In this document: piece by piece, positions 1-5,318 of the stretch | How the letters are laid out: every line of letters begins with the position of its first letter | Numbering within the stretch: position 1 is the stretch's first letter | Assembly: GCA_910577805.1 (NCBI GenBank) | Contig: CAJTOE010000124.1 | Coordinates: 1-7,217 of the forward strand | Reading direction: 5' to 3' | Source: an uncultured Oscillospiraceae bacterium | GTDB taxonomy: Bacteria > Bacillota > Clostridia > Oscillospirales > Oscillospiraceae | Length of the DNA: 7,217 bases | Position numbers and translations under genes: made by a program | Notes under the pieces: model-generated | Databases searched by the model: none | Told to the model about the DNA's origin: nothing | Seen by the model: the letters and a program-made list of their open reading frames with translations, nothing else

Positions 1-483
1 GTAGTGCATGGGGCGGCGCTCCGCCAGCACCAGCTCCGCCGGCCGTCTGAGCTTGGTGAGCTTTCTTGTTTTGCAATTCTCCCCCTCGGTGCCTTGCAGC
101 TCCGGGATGTCCGCCAGCCGCAGCAGACGGCGGGAATCCACATCCGCCAGCACCCACGCGGAAACCACTTCCCCCACCGGGCCGTCCTCCGCCAGCAGGT
201 CAAAATCCCGGTAGAGGACAGCGCCCCGGCCTCCCCGATGCCAGGTGCGCAGCGTGATCTCCTCCTCCCAGCCCAGGGGGCGGCGCAGCCGGAAGAAGAT
301 CCGCGTGAGCATCCAGAACGCGTTGCGGCTGTGCAGAAGCGCGTCCCGGCCAAAGGCGCTGCCCTCCGCCGCCTGGGTGGCGGCCTCCTGCATGTGCCCC
401 AGCAGAGCCGAGGCCTTACAGAAGCCCGTCTCGTCCACATCCCGGCTGTCGATCAACTGGCGGCACTCGTAAGACAGGCTCAT
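1..483 (-). CDS. Acyl-ACP thioesterase (FatA/FatB-like), partial, C-terminus outside window
   Basis: This enzyme would hydrolyse acyl-ACP to free fatty acid in the cytoplasm. The 161 visible codons begin MSLSYECRQLIDSRDVDETG and are open to the window edge, so the last third is missing. They cover the N-terminal hot-dog fold. Family-like features are the CKASALLGHMQEAATQAAEG helix (residues 22-41), an FWML..IFFRLRRP strand and loop (about 56-68), the TWHRG segment (80-84), LYRDFDLLAEDG (89-100) and SAWVLADVDSRRLLRL (107-122), which resemble bacterial PF01643 proteins. In plant homologues the classically mapped catalytic Asn/His/Cys lie in the C-terminal half, so they cannot be checked here. 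The start is ATG at 483, preceded by an AAGGGGGAG-type ribosome site five bases upstream. It overlaps the stop of the upstream zinc-ribbon gene by ATGA, so the two are probably co-transcribed and translationally coupled. The family call comes from remembered sequence patterns. Confidence 0.85.
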   Translation of the reverse strand, partial: MSLSYECRQLIDSRDVDETGFCKASALLGHMQEAATQAAEGSAFGRDALLHSRNAFWMLTRIFFRLRRPLGWEEEITLRTWHRGGRGAVLYRDFDLLAEDGPVGEVVSAWVLADVDSRRLLRLADIPELQGTEGENCKTRKLTKLRRPAELVLAERRPMHY

Positions 484-1094
484 GTCCGCTCCCCCTTCCC
501 CCGGATCACCAGGGTCATCTTACTGCAAATGCTGTCGATGTCGTCGGCTGTGGCGGCGGGAATCCGCATCTGCGCCCCGCAGCCCCGGCATTTTAAGTCG
601 ATGGAGCTGTAGTTCACCTGAAACTCCCACTGGTGAGAGCCGCAGGTGCAGGAGATACCGTCCCGCTGGGCGATGTCCTTCAGCTCGGAGAGGACCTCGT
701 GCATGACCAGCTCGTCCAGAAACGCACCGCGCTCCTCCTCCTCGTAGAGCTTGTCCACCGTCTGCTCCAGCCGGCGGGTAGCGGCGTAGACCGGCGCTTC
801 CTCCCCTACGTAGCAGCAGTCCATGCCGGACATCGCGCAGGAAAAGGCCATGGCTTTTTCCTTGATAAAGGCGTGGGAGGAGCAGGTGACCTGATGCTCC
901 CGGCCGCAGAACAGGCAGGGGACCCGCAGACGGACCCGCTGGGGCAGAAATTCGATCTCCAGCTCCGAGCGGCCGCAGGGGCAGGGAATCCGGGTGGGAG
1001 AAGCGGCCAGGGAAAACAGGTCCCGCTCCGCGACGATGGACTGGCGGCAGTGGGGACAGAGATAGGCAATCGAGCGCTTTGCGTCTTGTATCAT
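480..1094 (-). CDS. Cysteine-rich zinc-ribbon protein of unknown function
   Basis: I do not recognise a named family. The 204-residue protein has 15 cysteines. They form paired knuckles: CPHC (13/16) with CPC (38/40), CLFC (60/63), and CTC (149/151) with CRGC (169/172). The first and last groups each look like a complete four-cysteine zinc ribbon; further cysteines lie at 71, 86, 93, 94 and 190. Residues about 103-145 are charged and probably helical (KLYEEEERGAFLDELVMHEVLSELKDIAQ). There is no signal peptide or membrane segment, so it is probably cytoplasmic. I chose ATG at 1094 because GGAGG lies nine bases upstream and a TATAAT promoter lies just before it. A longer reading from 1211 would run through that promoter and into the insertion sequence end. 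Its stop overlaps the thioesterase start by ATGA. A redox-sensitive or nucleic-acid-binding role is possible but not shown. Confidence 0.82.
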   Translation of the reverse strand: MIQDAKRSIAYLCPHCRQSIVAERDLFSLAASPTRIPCPCGRSELEIEFLPQRVRLRVPCLFCGREHQVTCSSHAFIKEKAMAFSCAMSGMDCCYVGEEAPVYAATRRLEQTVDKLYEEEERGAFLDELVMHEVLSELKDIAQRDGISCTCGSHQWEFQVNYSSIDLKCRGCGAQMRIPAATADDIDSICSKMTLVIRGKGERT

Positions 1095-1128
1095 GATAAA
1101 CTTCCTCCAAAAAGAATGGCTGTCAGGT

Positions 1129-1157
1129 ATTATACGCCATTTTTGCCCATTTGACCA
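1129..1157 (-). promoter_or_regulatory. Sigma-A promoter of the zinc-ribbon/thioesterase unit
   Basis: On the minus strand a consensus -10 TATAAT (1129-1134) follows a -35-like TGGTCA (1152-1157, four of six consensus bases) at exactly 17 bp. Transcription would begin near 1122, giving a leader of about 28 bases that contains the GGAGG ribosome site for ATG 1094. The -35 lies only 18 bp from the end of the neighbouring insertion sequence, so the core promoter survived the insertion but anything further upstream was displaced. Confidence 0.65.
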
Positions 1158-1175
1158 GAGCGGAATTTTTCGATG

Positions 1176-1213
1176 GCACGGTAATTGAATGAGTAAAAAG
1201 ATTATGAACAAAG
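1176..1213 (+). repeat. Terminal inverted repeat of the IS, left copy
   Basis: Beginning GCACGGTAATTGAATGAG, the first 22 bases are perfectly repeated in inverted orientation at 2406-2427. Over the full 38 bases, 34 match the other end, with mismatches only in the inner part. The transposase stop codon (1202-1204) falls inside this repeat. The true outer boundary could be a base or two inward, since no target duplication fixes it. Confidence 0.88.
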
Positions 1214-2325
1214 AAGAGAAGCGATGACATCATCGCGGAAAGCGTCATCCAGCAAACATTTGAACTGCTTATCCGAGAAGCTGCCCTTCAAAGAGGATTG
1301 CACTTTCAAAAGATTGTAGGCCCAATGGCGGAGGACATTCAAATTTTCAGCGGAATGGTCGGCTCTGGCTCTGCTTTCATCCTCACGGAATTGCATATCC
1401 AAAACCCAATGGAGTTTATTGCCATGCCCCAGTGACTGCGTTTCGCCTCCAATATCTGTGCAGCTGTCATTCCTTTGCAGCTATAGATGAAGTAGTGTGC
1501 CTGCTTTGATTTCTTCCTATTTTCCTCTGTTTCAGAGAAAATGACGCCGATCCCCTGCAAATTGGACCATTTCTCCCACCCCTCCAGCCATGAAATATCT
1601 TCACAGATATAGCAGCTCCTGCTCTCAAAGCGCCCGTGCCCCTGACTATAGCTCCTGGCACAGCATGCGGCAGGCAATCCTGCCGTGTTCCTTCGGTATT
1701 CTTCAAAATACAGCTTCACATCTCTGCATAAACCCAGCTGGTTTTCCTTCAAAGACAGGATATAGTCTGCTCCCTTATTCGTGATGGCGGCTGCAATCTC
1801 ACTCTGCGTTCCCATTGCGTCTATGGTCACGATGCACCCCTTCAATTCCAGCTGTTCCAACAGCTGGGGGATAGCCGTGATCTCATTGCTTTTCTCTTCG
1901 CAGGCCAGTTGTCCCAAAACCAACCCGAATTCTGCTGAAAAAGCGCTTACTACATGAAGTGCTCGCTTCTTTTTGTCCTTTGTCTGCCGCGCCTGCTTTC
2001 CATCTACTGCAACCACACCGCAGATGCTTTCCACCGTCTCCTTCATCCATTCTATAAACACGGTATGCAGCTGCTAGGTATCTATCGCTTTCACAACATT
2101 CCGAAATGTGCATGCATCCGGTATACCATTCTCCAGTTTGATATACTTTTTCAACCATTTTTCCTTGCTCTTGCCGAACATCTCTACCTTTACATAAGTT
2201 GTTGCCCCGCATAGCACAGCTGCTATAAAAATAAACAGCACTTCATGCAGGGGATACCATACGCTCCGCTCTCGCCGGCTGTCTTCTATCCCTTCCAATA
2301 CTTCCAGCAAACCTATTTTCTTCAT
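1202..2325 (-). pseudogene. ISAs1-family transposase, broken by an amber codon and a frameshift
   Basis: This was a DDE transposase of about 374 residues, reading from ATG 2325 (AGGAGG ten bases upstream) to TAA at 1202-1204. The N-terminal part (MKKIGLLEVLEGIEDSRRER, then FIAAVLCGA and ENGIPDACTFRNVVKAID) matches the ISAs1-associated domain. An in-frame TAG (2074-2076) stops it after 83 codons. Reading resumes in the same frame with QLHTVFIEWMKETVE and includes VVAVDGK and CIVTIDAMG, which carry the two family aspartates. At 1423-1425 one base is missing: the expected HWGIENKLHWVLDMQF becomes HWG, a shift, then GNKLHWVLDMQFREDESRARADHSAENL in the next frame. The glutamate expected in IEN, the likely third catalytic residue, also appears changed. 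Two lesions plus this change mean no active enzyme from a single frame. Otherwise it is full length, so the decay looks recent. Confidence 0.88.
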
Positions 2326-2358
2326 TCGTAGACTGCCTCCTATCCTTTAGTTTTCTAC

Positions 2359-2367
2359 AGTATACCA
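2359..2367 (-). promoter_or_regulatory. Extended -10 promoter for the transposase
   Basis: On the minus strand TGG directly precedes TATACT (2359-2364), giving an extended -10 element (TGN-TATACT) about 34 bases before the transposase ATG. No good -35 hexamer lies at the usual distance, as is common for extended -10 promoters. It points through the element toward the zinc-ribbon gene. Confidence 0.4.
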
Positions 2368-2389
2368 TATCGTCTCCTCTTTGGATGCA

Positions 2390-2427
2390 CTTTGTTAATA
2401 CTTTCTTTACTCATTCAATTACCGTGC
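2390..2427 (-). repeat. Terminal inverted repeat of the IS, right copy
   Basis: Read on the minus strand this begins GCACGGTAATTGAATGAG, like the left end. It is identical to it over 22 bases and at 34 of 38 positions overall. It lies 33 bp beyond the T-tract of the synthetase terminator. Confidence 0.88.
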
Positions 2428-2460
2428 GGGAAACGCTGCAATTCGGAACGTGAGGGTGAC

Positions 2461-2495
2461 GAAAAATAAAGCAGGGGCGGCCTTTGGCCGCCCCT
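2461..2495 (-). terminator. Rho-independent terminator of the acyl-CoA synthetase gene
   Basis: A perfect GC-rich hairpin, GGGGCGGCC-TTT-GGCCGCCCC (2474-2494), is extended by an A-T pair to a 10-bp stem with a three-base loop. On the minus strand it is followed by GCTTTATTTTTC, a T-rich tract. It starts about 20 bp after the synthetase stop codon. In the plus direction the following bases are not T-rich enough for good termination. It should isolate the synthetase transcript from the insertion sequence and the genes beyond. Confidence 0.9.
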
Positions 2496-2514
2496 TACTC
2501 CTATAATTATTATC

Positions 2515-4149
2515 TTACCCTTGATTCTGGGCCTCCACCAGCCGCACACCGCAGTATTTCTCCCGCAGCTTGGGCTTTTCGATTTTGCCGGTGGGGTTCC
2601 GGGGCACGTCCGCAAAAATCAGCTTCCGGGGACGCTTGTACCGGGGCAGGTCCATGCAGAACTGGTTGATTTCCCCTTCTGTGCAGGTCATGCCCTCCTT
2701 AATCTGAATGACAGCGGCGGCAATCTCACCCAGACGCTTGTCCGGCAGGCCAATGACCGCAACGTCATGAATCTTCGGGTGGGCCGCAAGAAAGTCCTCG
2801 ATCTGGACCGGGTACAGATTCTCGCCGCCGGAAATAATAACGTCTTTTTTCCGGTCCACCAGGAAATAGAAGCTGTCCTCGTCCTGGCGGGCCATATCTC
2901 CGGTGTGGAGCCAGCCGTCCTTCAGCACGCTCTGGGTGGCCTGCGGGTCGTGGTAGTAGCAGACCATTACGCCGGGGCCCTTCACGCACAGCTCGCCCAC
3001 ATCCCCCTGGGGGACAGGCGTACCGGTCTCATCCACGATCTTGCATTCCCAGCCGTAGCCGGGGACTCCAATCGCGCCTACCTTATGTATGTTCTCCAGG
3101 CCCAGATGGACACAGCCGGGGCCGGTGGACTCGGACAGGCCGTAGTTGGTGTCGTACTTGTGGTGGGGGAAGTAGCGCAGCCAGTGCTTGATCAGGCTGG
3201 GGGGGACAGGCTGGGCGCCAATGTGCATCAGCCGCCACTGGGCCAGCTGGAAATCCTCCAGCTTCAAATCGCCCCGGTCCAGGGCCGCTAAAATGTCCTG
3301 GGCCCAGGGCACCAGCAGCCAGACAATGCTGCACTGCTCCTGGGAGGCGGTTTTCAGAATGGCGCTGGGGGAGTTGCCCTTGAGGAGTACGGCGCGGCTT
3401 CCGGTAAACAGGGAGCCGAACCAGTGCATTTTCGCGCCGGTGTGGTACAGGGGCGGGATGCACAGGAACACGTCCTCGTGGGTCGTTTCGTGGTGGATGG
3501 CCTCCATCCGGGCGGACTGGAGCAGGGCGCGGTGCCGGAGCAGGATGGCCTTGGGGAAGCCGGTGGTGCCGGAGGAGTAGTAGATAGCGGCCTCGTCCTC
3601 GTCGTCGATCAAAATCTTAGGCGCGACGCTGGAGCAGTTGGCAGTGGCCCGGTGGTAGTCCTCCGCAAAGGTGGGGCAGGTCTCCCCCACAAAGAGGAGC
3701 ATCAGCTTGTCCGAGAGCTTGGACGCGATGGCTTCCATGCGCCCGATGAACTCCGGGCCGAAGAACAGCACGTCCGCGTCCGCCAGCTTCAGGCAGTAGT
3801 CGATCTCGTCGCTGGTATATCGAAAATTCAGCGGGACAGCTACGGCCCCCGCCTTCAGTGCGCCGAAATAAATCGGGAGCCAATCCAGACAGTTCATCAT
3901 CAGGATGGCGACCTTTTGTCCCCGCTGGATGCCCCGGCTGATCAGCAGGTTCGCCACCCGGTTGGCTTTCTCGTCAAAGACGGACCAGGTGATCTCCCGG
4001 CGGTAGGGGGCGGAGGCGGAGGGCTGGATCAGTTCATATTCCTTCCAGGTGACGCGCTGGCGCTCCTGGATCTCCGGGTTGATTTCCACCAAAGCGATTT
4101 CTTCGCCGTAAAGCTTGCTGTTGCGCTCCAGCAGATCGGTGATGGGCAT
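2515..4149 (-). CDS. Acyl-CoA synthetase (class I adenylate-forming, AMP-binding)
   Basis: The enzyme activates a carboxylic acid with ATP to an acyl-adenylate and transfers it to CoA. All the family motifs are present in the 544 residues: the phosphate-binding loop YSSGTTGFPK (191-200), YGLSES (336-341), GWLHTGD (412-418), hinge DRKKD (432-436) followed by GGENLYPVQIE (441-451), and C-terminal PRNPTGK with the catalytic lysine at 522. IPPLYHTGAKMHW (231-243) and MHIGAQPVPPSLI (308-320) are typical of the acyl-CoA ligase branch. The substrate cannot be read from sequence; medium or long-chain fatty acid is a guess. Residues about 27-54 form an extra polar stretch before the usual TWSVFDEKANRVANLL; I believe a subgroup of clostridial homologues shares it. 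No signal or membrane segment is seen. ATG 4149 is preceded by AAGGA seven bases upstream. The gene has its own promoter and terminator, so it is monocistronic. Confidence 0.93.
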   Translation of the reverse strand: MPITDLLERNSKLYGEEIALVEINPEIQERQRVTWKEYELIQPSASAPYRREITWSVFDEKANRVANLLISRGIQRGQKVAILMMNCLDWLPIYFGALKAGAVAVPLNFRYTSDEIDYCLKLADADVLFFGPEFIGRMEAIASKLSDKLMLLFVGETCPTFAEDYHRATANCSSVAPKILIDDEDEAAIYYSSGTTGFPKAILLRHRALLQSARMEAIHHETTHEDVFLCIPPLYHTGAKMHWFGSLFTGSRAVLLKGNSPSAILKTASQEQCSIVWLLVPWAQDILAALDRGDLKLEDFQLAQWRLMHIGAQPVPPSLIKHWLRYFPHHKYDTNYGLSESTGPGCVHLGLENIHKVGAIGVPGYGWECKIVDETGTPVPQGDVGELCVKGPGVMVCYYHDPQATQSVLKDGWLHTGDMARQDEDSFYFLVDRKKDVIISGGENLYPVQIEDFLAAHPKIHDVAVIGLPDKRLGEIAAAVIQIKEGMTCTEGEINQFCMDLPRYKRPRKLIFADVPRNPTGKIEKPKLREKYCGVRLVEAQNQG

Positions 4150-4170
4150 GGCTTCGTCCTTCCTCTCTCT

Positions 4171-4199
4171 CCCAAAATTGGGCGTATACTTTTGGGCGT
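4171..4199 (-). promoter_or_regulatory. Repeated ACGCCCAA motif and dyad in the synthetase leader (possible operator)
   Basis: On the minus strand ACGCCCAA occurs twice (4192-4199 and 4178-4185), 14 bp apart start to start. The second copy runs into an inverted repeat CCCAA-TT-TTGGG (4171-4182). The cluster lies just downstream of the predicted transcription start (about 4207) and before the ribosome site, a usual place for a repressor roadblock. It could equally be a chance GC/AT pattern or an RNA leader element. It does not resemble the FapR site. No known regulator is assigned. Confidence 0.35.
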
Positions 4200-4213
4200 T
4201 AAACTAACAAAGT

Positions 4214-4242
4214 ATTTTACCGCCTTTCCGGGGAAAAGTCAA
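4214..4242 (-). promoter_or_regulatory. Sigma-A promoter of the acyl-CoA synthetase gene
   Basis: On the minus strand -35 TTGACT (4237-4242) and -10 TAAAAT (4214-4219) each match five of six consensus bases and are separated by exactly 17 bp. Transcription would start near 4207, about 58 bases upstream of ATG 4149. Confidence 0.75.
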
Positions 4243-4334
4243 GGGAGGAAAAAATATGCCGTAAAAATGCACTAAAAACGGAGTAAAACTTCTTGCATTC
4301 GGTATGCTAACAGGAAACAGAGGTGAACAAGCTT

Positions 4335-4520
4335 ATGAGCCAAATCAATGGAAAGATCCATTTCAGCATCCGCATGGATGAAGGGCTGCACAACAAATTC
4401 CGTTACGTAGCCTCCTACGACGGCCGCTCCATGAGCGGACAGATCCTATACCTGATCCAAAAGTGCGTCCGGGACTACGAGAAGGAGCACGGTCCCATTT
4501 CCGGGGAGGACCTGCAATGA
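4335..4520 (+). CDS. Small ribbon-helix-helix (Arc-like) DNA-binding protein
   Basis: The 61-residue protein shows a beta-strand KIHFSIRM (7-14), a first helix from about 16 to 28 (EGLHNKFRYVASY) and a turn GRSMSGQ leading into a second helix (about 33-50, ILYLIQKCVRDYEKE). This is the layout of Arc/MetJ-type ribbon-helix-helix proteins, which dimerise and insert the paired strand into the DNA major groove. GRSMSGQI resembles the conserved turn of Arc. I chose ATG 4335 because AGAGGTGA (4319-4326) is a good ribosome site nine bases upstream. A GTG at 4323 is in frame but is part of that site. The stop overlaps comFC by ATGA, so the two are coupled. It is divergent from the acyl-CoA synthetase and could regulate that gene or itself; its target is unknown. 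I found no good sigma-A promoter in 4243-4318. Confidence 0.82.
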   Translation: MSQINGKIHFSIRMDEGLHNKFRYVASYDGRSMSGQILYLIQKCVRDYEKEHGPISGEDLQ

Positions 4521-5167
4521 GCCTTCTGCGCTGGGTGCTGGACCTGCTCTATCCGCCGCTGTGCCCCTTCTGCCAGCGGCTGCTGGACCGGCACGCCGGG
4601 GAGGAGTTTTTATGCGAGCGCTGCCGTGGGGAGCTGCCCTGGCTCCGGGGCGTCCGCGTCAGCCGGGTCCTGGAGGACGGGACCGCCTGTCTGTCCGTCC
4701 TGCGCTACGAGGGGGACGCGGCACAGTCCATCCGGCGCTACAAATTCTCCGGCCGGAGGATGTACGCCCCCTGCTACGGCGAGCTGCTTTCCCGCATCGC
4801 GCCCGCAGGGGAGTTGGTCTCCTGGATGCCGCTGGGTCCCAAGCGCCGCCGGGAACGGGGCTATAATCAGGCCGAGCTGATGGCCCGTGAGCTGGCCCGG
4901 CGCATCGTTGTTCCCGCGGTCCCACTGCTGGACAAGCCCAAAGACACCCAGGCCCAGTCCGGGCTGGACGCGCAGGAGGCCCGTCAGGCCAACGTCTCCG
5001 GGGCTTACCGCCCGCTGGAGGGCGCGGACTGTCGGGGGAAGCGGGTGCTGCTGGTGGACGACGTGGTGACCACCGGTTCCACCCTGCAAGAGGGCTGTCA
5101 GGTCCTGCGGGAGATGGGGGCGGAGGAGGTCGTCTGCCTCACTTTGGCAAGAGCCAGAGAAAGTTGA
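4517..5167 (+). CDS. comFC: ComF-family phosphoribosyltransferase-like protein (ComFC)
   Basis: ComFC-type proteins are needed for natural transformation in several bacteria and are thought to act with ComFA on incoming single-stranded DNA. The 216-residue protein starts with a four-cysteine zinc ribbon (CPFC 16/19, CERC 33/36), after LLYPPLCPFC, a family hallmark. The central YKFSGRR and KRRRERGYNQAELMAREL segments and the PRPP-binding loop VLLVDDVVTTGST (177-189) of type I phosphoribosyltransferases follow in the expected order. Length is normal for the family. ATG 4517 has GGGGAGG seven bases upstream and overlaps the preceding stop by ATGA. A longer in-frame reading back to 4463 would lie inside the RHH gene and lacks family sequence. 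comFA is not in the window, so a competence role is by homology only. No terminator is visible after the stop, so some transcripts may continue into mreB. Confidence 0.9.
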   Translation: MSLLRWVLDLLYPPLCPFCQRLLDRHAGEEFLCERCRGELPWLRGVRVSRVLEDGTACLSVLRYEGDAAQSIRRYKFSGRRMYAPCYGELLSRIAPAGELVSWMPLGPKRRRERGYNQAELMARELARRIVVPAVPLLDKPKDTQAQSGLDAQEARQANVSGAYRPLEGADCRGKRVLLVDDVVTTGSTLQEGCQVLREMGAEEVVCLTLARARES

Positions 5168-5200
5168 GCAAAAGAAACCGGAAAATTGGCAAAAACACGG

Positions 5201-5229
5201 TTGAAATGTACCTGCCGCCGGGCTATAAT
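5201..5229 (+). promoter_or_regulatory. Sigma-A promoter P1 of the mreB operon
   Basis: -35 TTGAAA (5201-5206, five of six) and -10 TATAAT (5224-5229, perfect) are spaced by exactly 17 bp. The start would be near 5236, giving a leader of about 83 bases before ATG 5319. This is the strongest promoter in the window and suggests high constitutive expression. Confidence 0.85.
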
Positions 5230-5253
5230 AATACAGACTGGAATGAAACTCTC

Positions 5254-5269
5254 TCCGGTTATTACCGGA
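5254..5269 (+). other. Small stem-loop in the mreB leader
   Basis: TCCGGT-TATT-ACCGGA forms a perfect 6-bp stem with a four-base loop about 18 bases into the predicted P1 transcript. No T-tract follows, so it is not an intrinsic terminator. It may stabilise the 5' end of the message or bind a regulator, or be chance. Confidence 0.4.
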
Positions 5270-5297
5270 TGACACAATAATGAAATATTTATAAAAT
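5269..5297 (+). promoter_or_regulatory. Possible second promoter P2 of the mreB operon
   Basis: ATGACA (5269-5274) and TAAAAT (5292-5297) each match five of six sigma-A bases at a 17-bp spacing, within an AT-rich stretch. The start would be near 5304, only about 15 bases before ATG 5319. The AT-rich context makes chance matches likely. Confidence 0.35.
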
Positions 5298-5318
5298 TTA
5301 GAAAGTGTGGATGGAAGT

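Larger units (their letters stand above)
1176..2427 (-). mobile_element. ISAs1-type insertion sequence, about 1.25 kb, inactivated
   Basis: The element is bounded by a perfect 22-bp inverted repeat (1176-1197 and 2406-2427), with similarity continuing inward to about 38 bp. It contains a single transposase reading frame that nearly fills it. Total length and layout fit the ISAs1 family, and the transposase sequence matches that family. Base composition is visibly more AT-rich than the flanking genes, which suggests arrival from another genome. I could not find a convincing direct target duplication: the flanks before 1176 (ending TTTTTCGATG) and after 2427 (GGGAAACGCT) do not match. The element sits between the terminator of the acyl-CoA synthetase gene and the promoter of the zinc-ribbon gene, and interrupts neither. 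Confidence 0.88.

Noticed and set aside
1095..1211. N-terminal extension of the zinc-ribbon protein to a start at 1211
   Set aside because: It would translate through the TATAAT promoter and into the IS terminal repeat. ATG 1094 has a strong ribosome site.
1150..2445. Target-site duplication flanking the insertion sequence
   Set aside because: I compared the bases outside both inverted repeats and found no direct repeat of 8-10 bp. Apparent GCAC/GTGC symmetry belongs to the inverted repeat itself.
4160..4260. FapR-type fatty acid operator upstream of the synthetase
   Set aside because: No sequence resembling the TTAGTACC-type palindrome is present.
3424..4275. Plus-strand open frame of 283 codons over the acyl-CoA synthetase
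   Set aside because: It is antisense to a gene with every adenylate-forming motif and shows no recognisable domain. It is a GC-driven shadow.
4323..4334. GTG start for the ribbon-helix-helix protein
   Set aside because: The GTG is part of the AGAGGTGA ribosome site serving ATG 4335. The same logic removes the GTG at 6349 before the ArsC/Spx-like gene.
5168..5205. Terminator after comFC
   Set aside because: Only a weak AACCG/CGGTT pairing with a long loop and no T-tract; it is not a credible intrinsic terminator.
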